Positions 46,331-55,782 are shown, counted from the first letter of the stretch. The stretch: 64,000 nt of DNA from Candidatus Contendobacter odensis Run_B_J11 (GCF_000531125.1 NZ_CBTK010000028.1:1-64000), one strand, 5' to 3'. A program made the numbers and translations. Notes: generated from the letters alone by a model not told the origin.

Positions 46331-49015
46331 ATGACCGAAATCAGTCGCGTTGCCCTGTTCGGGAAGTTGAACAGTCTGGGCTACAAAGCCATCGAAAGCG
46401 CCACCGTATTCTGCAAGCTGCGGGGCAATCCCTATGTTGAGCCGGTGCATTGGCTGCACCAGATTCTGCAATTACCGGATTCGGATTTGCACCGGGCCAT
46501 CCAGCATTTCAACCTGAATCCGTCCCGCATCGCCAAGGATTTCACCGAGGCGCTGGATCGGTTGCCACGCGGCGCGACTTCGATTTCCGATCTGTCCGCC
46601 CATGTGGACGCGGCGGTTAGAGAAGGTTGGGTGTATGCCACGTTGCTGTTCAACGATTCGCAAGTGCGTACCGGTTATCTGCTGGTCGGCATGTTAAAGA
46701 CCCCGGATTTGCGTAACGCGCTGCTCGCAATCTCCCGCGAATTTGAGAAGGTCAAGCTGGATGCCTTAACTGAACAGTTCAGCGCGATTGTCGGCGGTTC
46801 GCTGGAAAGTGGCTTGCGCGCCAGCGATGGTTCCCAGGTCGGCGGCGGCGCGGTGCCGGGTGAGGCCAGCGAGGCTATGGCTCCGCCGCAAATGGGCAAG
46901 CAGGAGGCGTTACAGCGCTTTTCGGTGGATCTGACCGAGCGGGCGCGCAAAGGCGAACTCGATCCCATCGTCGGACGCGACGAGGAAATCCGCCAGATCG
47001 TGGATATTCTGATGCGTCGCCGCCAGAACAATCCGATCCTGACTGGCGAGGCCGGCGTGGGCAAAACGGCGGTGGTGGAAGGTTTCGCCCAGCGGATCGC
47101 ATCCGGCGATGTGCCGCCGCCGTTGAAAGAGGTCACGTTGCGAGTGCTGGATGTGGGGTTGTTGCAGGCAGGCGCCAGTATGAAGGGCGAGTTTGAGAAC
47201 CGGCTACGGCAAGTGATTGATGAAGTTCAATCCTCGCCCAAGCCGATCATCCTGTTTATTGACGAGGCGCATACCCTGGTCGGCGCAGGCGGCGCGGCGG
47301 GCACTGGCGATGCCGCCAACCTGCTCAAGCCGGCGCTGGCGCGTGGCAAGTTGCGCACCATCGCCGCGACCACCTGGGCCGAGTATAAAAAGCATATCGA
47401 GAAAGATCCGGCGCTGACCCGCCGGTTCCAGGTGGTACAGGTTGGCGAGCCGAGCGAAGAAAAAACCATTCTGATGATGCGCGGCATGGCCTCGACCATG
47501 GAAAAGCATCATCGGGTGCAGATTCTTGACGAAGCGTTGGAGGCGGCGGTCAAATTGTCGCACCGCTATATCCCGGCCCGCCAGTTGCCAGATAAAGCGG
47601 TCAGCTTGCTCGATACCGCCAGCGCCCGCGTTGCGATCAGCCTGCATGCAGTGCCCGCCCAAGTAGATGATAGCCGTCGCCGTATCGAGGGTTTGAACGT
47701 CGAGTTGGAAATTATCGGGCGCGAAGCGGCAGTCGGGATGGATACCGCACAGCGTCAAGCCGACGCCAGCGAAAAATTGCAGGCCGAGCAGGCGCGGTTG
47801 GCGGAACTGGACGAGCGTTGGCAGCAGGAGAAAACGCTGGTCGATCAGGTGCTGGAATTGCGCGCCAAGCTGCGCGGCGATGGCGGCAAGGTAGATGCAT
47901 CGGCAACAGTTGAACCCGATCCACAGCGGCAAAACTGGCTGACCGAGTTAAAGACGCTGCAAACGCAATTGCACGAGTTACAGGGTGAGAAGCCGCTGAT
48001 TCTGCCCGATGTGGATGCTCAAGCGGTTGCATCGGTGGTGGCCGACTGGACCGGAATTCCGGTCGGGCGCATGGTCAAGAACGAAATCGAGACGGTGCTG
48101 AAGCTGGCCGACAACCTGGAACAGCGCATCATCGGTCAGCGTCACGCGCTGGAGATGATCGCCAAGCGCATTCAGACTTCCCGCGCCGGGCTGGATAATC
48201 CGAACAAGCCGATTGGCGTCTTCATGCTGGCCGGCACCTCTGGCGTTGGCAAGACCGAAACCGCGCTGGCGCTGGCGGAAACACTCTATGGCGGCGAACA
48301 GAACGTCATTACCATCAATATGAGTGAATATCAGGAAGCGCACACAGTTTCGACGCTGAAAGGCGCGCCGCCCGGTTATGTCGGTTACGGCGAGGGCGGG
48401 GTGCTGACCGAAGCGGTGCGCCGTCGGCCTTATAGCGTGGTGCTGCTGGACGAAGTGGAGAAAGCCCACCCGGACGTACATGAAATTTTCTTCCAGGTTT
48501 TTGACAAGGGCTGGATGGAAGACGGTGAAGGTCGGGTGATTGATTTCAAGAATACCCTGATTTTGCTCACGACTAATGCTGGCACCGATCTGATTACGGG
48601 TCTGTGCAAGGATCCGGATTTGATGCCCGATCCCGATGGCATTGCCAAAGCGTTGCGCGAGCCGTTACTGAAAGTATTTCCGCCAGCGCTACTCGGTCGT
48701 TTGGTAGTGATTCCCTACTACCCGCTCAGCGATGACATGATTGGCGCGATTGCGCGGTTGCAATTAGGCCGCATCGCCAAACGCATCCGGGAAACCCGCA
48801 AAATCCCATTCAGCTATGATGATGAGGTGATTAAGCTGATTACCAGTCGTTGCACCGAATTGGAGAGTGGCGGACGGATGATTGACGCGATTCTGACCAA
48901 TACCGTGTTACCCAAGATCAGCGAGGAATTTCTGGTGCGGATGGTCGAAGGCAAGCCGATTGAGCGGGTGCATGTGAATGTGCAGGATAGCGAATTTGCT
49001 TATCAGTTTGAATAG
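46331..49015 (+). CDS. tssH: T6SS AAA+ ATPase TssH (ClpV)
   Basis: 894-residue ClpB-like unfoldase that recycles contracted TssB/TssC sheath. The N-terminal domain MTEISRVALFGKLNSLGYKAIE, which binds the sheath, is typical of ClpV1. The two Walker A sites are GEAGVGKT (first AAA module) and GTSGVGKT (second), with a coiled middle domain between them. The conserved NNPILTGEAG and VVLLDEVEKAHPDV are present. The ATG at 46331 lies 9 nt after GGAG. vgrG, which follows clpV in HSI-1, is replaced here by a TPR-methyltransferase. Confidence 0.96.
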   Translation: MTEISRVALFGKLNSLGYKAIESATVFCKLRGNPYVEPVHWLHQILQLPDSDLHRAIQHFNLNPSRIAKDFTEALDRLPRGATSISDLSAHVDAAVREGWVYATLLFNDSQVRTGYLLVGMLKTPDLRNALLAISREFEKVKLDALTEQFSAIVGGSLESGLRASDGSQVGGGAVPGEASEAMAPPQMGKQEALQRFSVDLTERARKGELDPIVGRDEEIRQIVDILMRRRQNNPILTGEAGVGKTAVVEGFAQRIASGDVPPPLKEVTLRVLDVGLLQAGASMKGEFENRLRQVIDEVQSSPKPIILFIDEAHTLVGAGGAAGTGDAANLLKPALARGKLRTIAATTWAEYKKHIEKDPALTRRFQVVQVGEPSEEKTILMMRGMASTMEKHHRVQILDEALEAAVKLSHRYIPARQLPDKAVSLLDTASARVAISLHAVPAQVDDSRRRIEGLNVELEIIGREAAVGMDTAQRQADASEKLQAEQARLAELDERWQQEKTLVDQVLELRAKLRGDGGKVDASATVEPDPQRQNWLTELKTLQTQLHELQGEKPLILPDVDAQAVASVVADWTGIPVGRMVKNEIETVLKLADNLEQRIIGQRHALEMIAKRIQTSRAGLDNPNKPIGVFMLAGTSGVGKTETALALAETLYGGEQNVITINMSEYQEAHTVSTLKGAPPGYVGYGEGGVLTEAVRRRPYSVVLLDEVEKAHPDVHEIFFQVFDKGWMEDGEGRVIDFKNTLILLTTNAGTDLITGLCKDPDLMPDPDGIAKALREPLLKVFPPALLGRLVVIPYYPLSDDMIGAIARLQLGRIAKRIRETRKIPFSYDDEVIKLITSRCTELESGGRMIDAILTNTVLPKISEEFLVRMVEGKPIERVHVNVQDSEFAYQFE

Positions 49016-49038
49016 CCACCTTTGCTACTACCCAGTGA

Positions 49039-50406
49039 ATGCCGATGAGTCGTAAACGCCACCACCGTCCGCCCCCGATCCGGCACCGGCAACCGCTCGA
49101 TGTCCAACAGGCGTTGCCGATAGCGGTTAATCTGCTTCGCAGCGGGCAGTTGGAGGAGGCAGAACGACTGTATCGGTACATTCTTCAGATTCAGCCCGCA
49201 AATCCCGACGCCCTGCATTTTCTGGGCGTTTTACTCTATCAAGGCGGTGAAAGCGTAGAAGCGGTGCGTCTGATCGAACAAGCTCTCGTATATCAGCCTG
49301 ATTACGCCGATGCCCATAACAATCTGGGAAATATCCTGAGCAGTCTGGGTCGATCTGCCGAAGCAGTGGCGGCTTATCGCCGGGCGATAGCTTGCTGCGC
49401 TGATTTTCCCGATGCCTACAAAAATCTCGGTGTAGCGCTGCGGCAACAAGGCCATTTGGCGGAAGCGATTGAGGTATTGCAGCAGGGAATCGCGATCAAG
49501 CCTGATTATGCTGACGCCTATTTCAGCCTGGGGCGGACACTGGCGGCGGACGACCAACCTGAGGCAGCGATTCAGGCACTCCAGGAAGGATTGCGGCATG
49601 ACTCGCGTCAATCTGTCGGCTATCGGGAATTGGGCCGCATACTCTACGCCCTCAATCGAATCGAAGAAGCGGCTGATTGCTACCGGCGCTGGACCCGCCA
49701 GTATCCTGATGACCCTGAAGCCCGGCATCTACTGGCCGCGATCACCGGTGAAGATATTCCAGTCCGGGCGGCAGACGGTTATATGCAGGCATTGTTTGAC
49801 CGCTTTGCCCACAGCTTTGATCAACAGTTGCAACGCTTGAATTATCAGGCCCCCAACTTGTTGGCGACAGCCATTGCGTCGCAACAGGAACCAAACTCGA
49901 CGCTGCGCGTGTTGGACGCAGGTTGTGGCACCGGACTGTGTGGACCGCTATTACGCCCTTACGCGCACCACCTGACGGGTGTCGATTTATCGCCGCAAAT
50001 GATTGCCAAGGCCCGAGCGCGTGAGGTCTACGATGGTTTGGTCATTGCCGAACTGACCGCTTTCATGCGGGAGCAAACCGAAGGTTTCGACCTAATTGTT
50101 TTTGCCGACACCCTGATTTACTTCGGCGATCTGGAACCCCCTTTGCGTGCTGCGGCAGGCGCGTTGTTACCGGGTGGGCTGCTGGCGTTCACAGTGGAGC
50201 GGCTGATGGACGAAACCGAAGGCTTTCACCTGAGTTCCAGCGGTCGCTATCTGCACTCGCAGGTCTACCTGGAGCGGATTTTGATGTCGGTTAATCTGAC
50301 GCCGCTCTCTATTGTCCCTGCTGACTTGCGTTTGGAGCGACGACAACCGGTCGGTGGGTATGTCGTGCTGACCCGCAAGCTTTCCGATCTTGCGCCGGTA
50401 GGTTGA
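49039..50406 (+). CDS. TPR-repeat protein with C-terminal SAM methyltransferase domain
   Basis: 455 residues. About five to six TPR units occupy residues 25-225 (ALHFLGVLLYQGG, AHNNLGNILSSLGR, AYKNLGVALRQQG and similar). They are followed by a class I methyltransferase domain (about 290-420) with the SAM motif VLDAGCGTGLCGPLL and FDLIVFADTLIYFGDLEPPLR. The substrate is unknown. Such TPR-methyltransferases are frequent in polysaccharide and protein glycosylation loci. It starts 23 bp after tssH and could read through from the T6SS operon, but its role probably belongs with the downstream polysaccharide-type genes. Confidence 0.75.
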   Translation: MPMSRKRHHRPPPIRHRQPLDVQQALPIAVNLLRSGQLEEAERLYRYILQIQPANPDALHFLGVLLYQGGESVEAVRLIEQALVYQPDYADAHNNLGNILSSLGRSAEAVAAYRRAIACCADFPDAYKNLGVALRQQGHLAEAIEVLQQGIAIKPDYADAYFSLGRTLAADDQPEAAIQALQEGLRHDSRQSVGYRELGRILYALNRIEEAADCYRRWTRQYPDDPEARHLLAAITGEDIPVRAADGYMQALFDRFAHSFDQQLQRLNYQAPNLLATAIASQQEPNSTLRVLDAGCGTGLCGPLLRPYAHHLTGVDLSPQMIAKARAREVYDGLVIAELTAFMREQTEGFDLIVFADTLIYFGDLEPPLRAAAGALLPGGLLAFTVERLMDETEGFHLSSSGRYLHSQVYLERILMSVNLTPLSIVPADLRLERRQPVGGYVVLTRKLSDLAPVG

Positions 50407-50523
50407 TTGCTGGATTCTTGCCGACGGCAACGCTATCTTGACGCCCTTTTGATGCGCCCGGCGACGGGCGATCTTACCGTAGGGTGCGGTTCACTGGGTT
50501 TTTCACTTTGGGGGACAGTCTGG

Positions 50524-50781
50524 ATGGTCGAATTCGATGATGTAAAGCGGTTGATCGGCGAGATCCTGCAATTAGGCGAACGAGTACGGACATTCGGGCC
50601 GGACACTCCGCTGCTGGGGAGTATCCCGGAGTTCGACTCGATGGCAGTGGTCACTCTGATCAACGCACTGGAGGAACAGTTTGGCATCCAGGTTGCGGAT
50701 GACGAAATCAGTGCCGAGACGTTTGAGACTGTGGGCAAGGTTTACGAATTCGTGCGTGAAAAGGTTATGGCCGGGACTTGA
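50524..50781 (+). CDS. Acyl carrier protein (exosortase-locus type)
   Basis: 85-residue acyl carrier protein. The phosphopantetheine attachment serine is Ser39 in EFDSMAVV, and the fold helices match. It is encoded directly before two hydrolases of the exosortase A-associated families, the usual order in PEP-CTERM/exopolysaccharide loci, so it is unlikely to be the fatty-acid synthase ACP. The ATG at 50524 gives a normal-length protein; a longer reading from 50407 is rejected. A small CGCCCG/CGGGCG hairpin lies upstream at 50455-50470. Confidence 0.8.
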   Translation: MVEFDDVKRLIGEILQLGERVRTFGPDTPLLGSIPEFDSMAVVTLINALEEQFGIQVADDEISAETFETVGKVYEFVREKVMAGT

Positions 50782-51594
50782 GTGGCAGTGATTGAAGCAT
50801 TTTTCCTGCCCGGAAGTCAGGGCGCACGGTTCGCGATCTATCATCCGCCGGCAGCCGGTGTCGCCGAGCGTGGCGGGGTGCTGTATGTGCCGCCGTTCGC
50901 CGAGGAGATGAACAAGGCGCGGCGGATGGTGGCGTTGCAGGCGCGGCGGTTGGCCGTTGCCGGTTTCGGGGTACTGATCCCCGATTTGTACGGCTGCGGT
51001 GACAGCGCCGGTGATTTCGCCGAGGCTCGTTGGGAAATCTGGCGGGATGATCTATCGCGGTGTCGCGACTGGTTACTCGGACGCGGCCATCATCGCCTCG
51101 TACTCTGGGGGCTACGGCTGGGGGCGTTGCTGGCGGCGGAACTGGCCGGCGACAGCACGACCCAGCGCTTGTTGCTGTGGCAGCCGGTGTTGGACGGTGA
51201 GCGATTTCTGCATCAGTTCCTGCGGTTGCGGCTGACCGCTGACCGGCTCAAGGGCGGCGATGAAACCATGGCCCGGTTGCAGGAAGTGCTGGCGGCGGGG
51301 CAAACGCTGGAAGTTTCAGGCTATGAACTGTCTCCTGAACTGGCGACAGCGATGAAACAAGCTCGATTGCAGGTGCCGCCTGCGGGTGGTTGGGTGGACT
51401 GGTTTGAACTGGTGAATGCGGTGAATCGGCCGTTGCTTCCGGCCAGCCAGCGGACCGTGGACGAATGGCGCACTAGCGGTGTGACGATTCATCCCCGAAC
51501 TCTGGTGGGGGAAGCGTTTTGGGCGACTCAGGAAATCGCGACGGCGCCCGATCTGCTGGCGGCGACCGTCGCCGCACTGGTTGCAGAACGATGA
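50782..51594 (+). CDS. Exosortase A system-associated hydrolase 2-like protein
   Basis: 270-residue alpha/beta-hydrolase-fold protein matching the hydrolase 2 family that accompanies exosortase A. Seen: ARFAIYHPPA, GGVLYVPPFAEEMNKARRMVALQARRLA, PDLYGCGDSAGDF and, at the nucleophile-elbow position, LWGLRLGALLA, with Arg where a Ser normally sits. The GTG start at 50782 directly follows the ACP stop. The function is unknown; the missing Ser makes a standard hydrolase mechanism doubtful. The stop overlaps the next gene (ATGA). Confidence 0.8.
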   Translation: MAVIEAFFLPGSQGARFAIYHPPAAGVAERGGVLYVPPFAEEMNKARRMVALQARRLAVAGFGVLIPDLYGCGDSAGDFAEARWEIWRDDLSRCRDWLLGRGHHRLVLWGLRLGALLAAELAGDSTTQRLLLWQPVLDGERFLHQFLRLRLTADRLKGGDETMARLQEVLAAGQTLEVSGYELSPELATAMKQARLQVPPAGGWVDWFELVNAVNRPLLPASQRTVDEWRTSGVTIHPRTLVGEAFWATQEIATAPDLLAATVAALVAER

Positions 51595-52478
51595 ACGCCC
51601 ATCAGGAAAGCCCTCTCATCTTTGAATGCGAGGGTGCCCATTTGCTCGGAGTCCTACATGCGGGAAGCGCTAGTGCAACGTGCGGGATGCTGATCGTGGT
51701 CGGTGGGCCGCAATACCGGGTCGGCAGTCACCGCCAATTTGTATTGCTGGCCCGCGATCTGGCCCAGGCTGGAATTCCGGTGCTGCGCTTTGACTATCGC
51801 GGCATGGGCGATTCTGAAGGCGAATTTGCCGGTTTCGAGCAGATTGACGCGGATATTGCCGTCGCGGTGGACGCATTTTTTGCCCAGATTCCCGGCTTGA
51901 GGGAGGTGGTCATTTGGGGACTGTGCGATGCCGCCTCAGCGGCGTTGTTTTACGCTTGGCGCGATCCGCGCATTACTGGTCTGGTCTTGCTGAACCCGTG
52001 GTTACGAACCGAGGCGGGCCAGGCGCGGGCTTATCTTCGCCATTACTACCTTGCCCGGCTGATTAACCCAGACTTGTGGCGCAAGATCGGACGCGGCGAG
52101 TTCTCGTTTGCCACCGCGCTGCGCTCGTTACTGGCGCTGGTCGGACAGGTTTGGCGAGGTGAACGGGGGGGTAGTCAATCGGTGGTGGAGACGGCAACCG
52201 CAGTTCAGACGTCCGAACCCAATCAGCCGCCGTTGCCGGAGCGAATGGCGGACGGTCTGCGGCGTTTCAAGGGTCGGGCGCTGCTGATTTTGAGCGGCGA
52301 CGATCTGACGGCGGCGGAATTCCGCGACACCGTCAAGGCATCGCGGCGCTGGCGGCGCTTGCTGGCGCAGCCACGGGTGACAATCCGGGAATATCCAGCA
52401 GCCAATCACACTTTTTCCTGCCGTGAATGGCGCGATCAGGTAGCGGCTTGGACGCGGGAGTGGCTGCGGAAGTGGTGA
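51591..52478 (+). CDS. Exosortase A system-associated hydrolase 1-like protein
   Basis: 295-residue alpha/beta-hydrolase-fold protein matching the hydrolase 1 family of exosortase A loci. Seen: LIVVGGPQYRVGSHRQFVLLARDLA, LRFDYRGMGDSEGEF, and WGLCDAASAALFYA, where Cys is at the nucleophile position. The ATG at 51591 overlaps the previous stop. Its last 43 nt overlap, antisense, the 3' end of the ligase gene coming from the right. No exosortase (EpsH/XrtA) gene is seen in the window. Confidence 0.8.
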   Translation: MNAHQESPLIFECEGAHLLGVLHAGSASATCGMLIVVGGPQYRVGSHRQFVLLARDLAQAGIPVLRFDYRGMGDSEGEFAGFEQIDADIAVAVDAFFAQIPGLREVVIWGLCDAASAALFYAWRDPRITGLVLLNPWLRTEAGQARAYLRHYYLARLINPDLWRKIGRGEFSFATALRSLLALVGQVWRGERGGSQSVVETATAVQTSEPNQPPLPERMADGLRRFKGRALLILSGDDLTAAEFRDTVKASRRWRRLLAQPRVTIREYPAANHTFSCREWRDQVAAWTREWLRKW

Positions 52479-55400
52479 GGAGAGTGGACATGCGATAAGC
52501 TTTTTGGGATGCTTTTGCCTATCAGACCATGAGGCTTGACCATAGCTAACCAAGCAATAAGAAAGAACAGTAGGGTCATTCGTGGTTCGTCGAAGAGGCT
52601 GTCAGACAGGCCAATAGTGAGAAAGCCAGTGAGCGAAGCCATTAATAGTAATGCAAAGCTATCGCCAGTACAGATACGTTGGTATAAGGTGAAGAATAAA
52701 TAAAAAAGCAGTATCGTAAATACAGTCAACCCCACCCATCCTTCTTCGAAAAGGATCTGTATCCAAAGATTTTTGCTGTGCCAAGCCAGATGACTATCTG
52801 TTGAAAAAAACCAATAATCTTGTCCAGCGCTGAAATCTCCATTTTTGATCAAATTATCTCCATCTGGTGTAGTCAGTTTTACATTATCGATATCCAGCAC
52901 AGAACCTGATTGACCGTTATACAAAGCTATTTCCAAGGGATGTTGTGTGAACCACCGATGCCCCTTGCCTAAAGTACTGGGTTCAACAGTCGTTTGATAA
53001 TGACTCCATTCTCCAATGGCAGCATTTTTTTTAATACTTATCCAATTACAATTGAACGAATACAAAACTGATTTCTCGCAGATTGGCGTTGTTAAAACAC
53101 CGTTTCTTACATTACTGCGCAGATCCATACTCAGTGTATAGGAATCGCCATCAGATAAATTAATTCGTTGCCCCATGTAAAGAGATTCCCCCGAACCCAA
53201 GCGTAAAAACTGATTTTCTTTTTCTATCAAATATTGATAGGTTGTAGGAATAAAATTTTGATTGCTTTTCAAGAAATAAGTGCGTGGAAAGCTACCCTTT
53301 CCCATCCCAAAAAAAGCTGTTGTCCAGTTGTCGTTCATTATGGATAAAGTTAGATGCCAGTGTTTAAGACGAGTCTCCAGGGATTCAGTGGTGCTGGAGA
53401 AGCGTTCTTGTATGTAAGATCCTCTTAATACCGGTAAAACTATGATGATGGTTAAAACCAGAATAATTCCACTGATTAATAAAGTACGCCCGATTTTTCG
53501 GATGTGTTTAATAAGAAGAAGAAGAGTGCCACAGCATAATACCAGCCCTGTAAGAGTAAAAGATAAGTAATCAATTCTCGAAAATGTAACTAGAATACCA
53601 TAAAGAGCTGCCGAAAAAATTCCGATACCTATCAGGCTAATTATGTATCCTCCTGATAGGAAACAGGTAATAATTAAAGGTAAAGCAGTGGCCAAATAAC
53701 CATCAATAAAGGCACCACCAGTGTGCATACCAGAGAATAAAGCAGTGACTCGGTAATCAAGGTCAAAGTTAAACAGACCGGAGAACATCATACGTTCCCA
53801 AGCGATTACGAATGACGTTCCTGCAAGACCGATTAGCATGCCGATTGAGAACAGATGACTGACGGGGGTTCCCTGTCGCACTTCCTGTCGCAACAGGGGT
53901 AGTAGGAACAGTGCCCACCAAAACCCCTTACTAACACGCAAGCTATTATAAGTACTATAGTAATTACTGAAGGCATTGGCGTCTAATGGCGCTGGGGGAA
54001 AAAGGCCGATGGCCGTGCTAATTAATTGGGTTAAAACGACTATACCGATGATGAAGCCAGTTCGTGGAAACAGTATCTGCTCGCTGGTTATCAGTGGTGA
54101 ACGCCACCAGACGATGGCGATAGTCAACAAGATGACTATATCGAATTCGTTAAAGAAGAAACGGCCTGACCAGAACGTTAAATCCAGAATCGGCAGCAGA
54201 GCTGGGATCGCCACTAGCCATGCGGCAGGATAACGCCAAAGTAATAAGGCGTAGAGGGCGAGACCAATAGCTAGCCAGATAGGCTCAAGGGGATAGAGGG
54301 AGACCGCAAAGATCACAATTCCCAGCAAGGAGAGAGCGAAAAGACGCTGTACTGGCAACATCCAGAAAGCGACTGTTATCTGGTTTCCTTTATCTAAAGT
54401 AGTAACAGCCTCAGTAGTATTGGGTGTAATCGATTTAAGTGATTGCGGTACGGTATTCTGGTTCCAGCGCCTTATCCAGGATGCGATGATATAGCTCAAT
54501 ATCGCACTGGTAATGGCAATCAGAATATTAGTCAGATCCGGATGTTTAGACAGAAACAACTTGCCTGTTTCCATGATAAGGGCGCAACCGCCTGCCAACA
54601 ATGCAGGCATCAACAGGCGATCAGATCGTCGCGGCAAGGCGCGCCAGAACCATAGACCAAGCCCGATAGGAACATAGCTCCCAGCAACATAAATCAGGCT
54701 GCTCAAAGCTTCAGCTTCAGGCACGTAATAATGGTAGTAGAAGGGCAGTAACTGCAATTCATTCATCTGATGTACAGCCGCTTGCCAGGAAAACCACGCT
54801 TGGCTAAACCATCCATTCAGAGCTGCCAGCAAGATCAAATAGGGCAGTATCAAAAAGCTGATCCCGACTTTAATAGTAGCTTGGGATAGCCATATTGGCT
54901 TTTTCTGATGGCGTTTAAGCAACCATAGCCCCAAACCCATTCCTAGGGGGCGAGTCAATAATGAAAGCCCTTGGCTGATTCCAGACACTTCAAAAAACTT
55001 GATCAGTTCAATGGAAATGCTGATAATTAGCCCAAAGATAAGCACATTGCGGACAGTGGTTGATTTATGAGTTTCCCACAGCAAACCGAGTAGAATACCG
55101 ATGGGCATATTGACAATAACTACTGCAAAATTTTTTGCTAAACAGCGCAGAGTGAAATTACATTCACTATTTGCCATCAAGTTGCCTAATTTTCTGTATA
55201 AAATATCAAGAGATAGAATGAAATCAAAAGGAAGAAGGCAAAATATAATATAACCAATTACGTAAAAAATCAATGCGGAAAATATGGCGGGCTGCCCGCC
55301 ATTGCGGATAGATTGCCAAGCATTTATAAAACGGTTTCCAAACAGTATCCAAAGAATAACGCCTAATACTACACCACTGAATTCGGCAATAATATCGTTG

Positions 55401-55765
55401 AGAGAAACGGTACGTGGTGGAAAGTAAATCTGGAAAAATTCTATACTCACTATTACCGTACCATAGAAAATTAATGTAAAAAAAACACCTAACAATTTTG
55501 CTAATTTACTTGTTTGATAACTATGTAAGTAGCCACACATAAAAAATGCGGGGGGGATGTACATAAGCAGGTTACCTTCCCAGCCCGCTCTGGATTTTAA
55601 ATAGGGTATATGTTGAAAAAAATCCCATACTTCATGTAAAGAAAATTTGGATGAAAAGTTGAATGGAATGAAGTTGGCGTAAATAATTACAATCAGAAAA
55701 AATAAACTAATCAGAAAGAATAAAAGATTAGGTGTGGAAGCAGCCGAACGGAATCTATTAACCAT
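52436..55765 (-). CDS. Large VanZ/O-antigen-ligase-like membrane protein
   Basis: 1109 residues from the ATG at 55765. The N-terminal 380 residues are mostly membrane helices with VanZ-like segments (e.g. IEFFQIYFPPRTVSLNDIIAEFSGVVLG). A further hydrophobic region contains the Wzy/O-antigen-ligase pattern around residue 720 (LVTFSRIDYLSF). A soluble insert of about 145 residues (about 845-990) looks like an extracytoplasmic jelly-roll module, ending NLIKNGDFSAGQDYWFFSTDSHLAWHSKNLW, and the last helices follow. A polysaccharide polymerase or ligase role is inferred. The gene is clearly AT-rich compared with its neighbours, suggesting transfer. A longer frame to 56020 is rejected because its first 85 codons read through a YheT relic. 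Confidence 0.75.
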   Translation of the reverse strand: MVNRFRSAASTPNLLFFLISLFFLIVIIYANFIPFNFSSKFSLHEVWDFFQHIPYLKSRAGWEGNLLMYIPPAFFMCGYLHSYQTSKLAKLLGVFFTLIFYGTVIVSIEFFQIYFPPRTVSLNDIIAEFSGVVLGVILWILFGNRFINAWQSIRNGGQPAIFSALIFYVIGYIIFCLLPFDFILSLDILYRKLGNLMANSECNFTLRCLAKNFAVVIVNMPIGILLGLLWETHKSTTVRNVLIFGLIISISIELIKFFEVSGISQGLSLLTRPLGMGLGLWLLKRHQKKPIWLSQATIKVGISFLILPYLILLAALNGWFSQAWFSWQAAVHQMNELQLLPFYYHYYVPEAEALSSLIYVAGSYVPIGLGLWFWRALPRRSDRLLMPALLAGGCALIMETGKLFLSKHPDLTNILIAITSAILSYIIASWIRRWNQNTVPQSLKSITPNTTEAVTTLDKGNQITVAFWMLPVQRLFALSLLGIVIFAVSLYPLEPIWLAIGLALYALLLWRYPAAWLVAIPALLPILDLTFWSGRFFFNEFDIVILLTIAIVWWRSPLITSEQILFPRTGFIIGIVVLTQLISTAIGLFPPAPLDANAFSNYYSTYNSLRVSKGFWWALFLLPLLRQEVRQGTPVSHLFSIGMLIGLAGTSFVIAWERMMFSGLFNFDLDYRVTALFSGMHTGGAFIDGYLATALPLIITCFLSGGYIISLIGIGIFSAALYGILVTFSRIDYLSFTLTGLVLCCGTLLLLIKHIRKIGRTLLISGIILVLTIIIVLPVLRGSYIQERFSSTTESLETRLKHWHLTLSIMNDNWTTAFFGMGKGSFPRTYFLKSNQNFIPTTYQYLIEKENQFLRLGSGESLYMGQRINLSDGDSYTLSMDLRSNVRNGVLTTPICEKSVLYSFNCNWISIKKNAAIGEWSHYQTTVEPSTLGKGHRWFTQHPLEIALYNGQSGSVLDIDNVKLTTPDGDNLIKNGDFSAGQDYWFFSTDSHLAWHSKNLWIQILFEEGWVGLTVFTILLFYLFFTLYQRICTGDSFALLLMASLTGFLTIGLSDSLFDEPRMTLLFFLIAWLAMVKPHGLIGKSIPKSLSHVHSPHHFRSHSRVQAAT

Positions 55766-55782
55766 AAAATACTCGCTACTGT

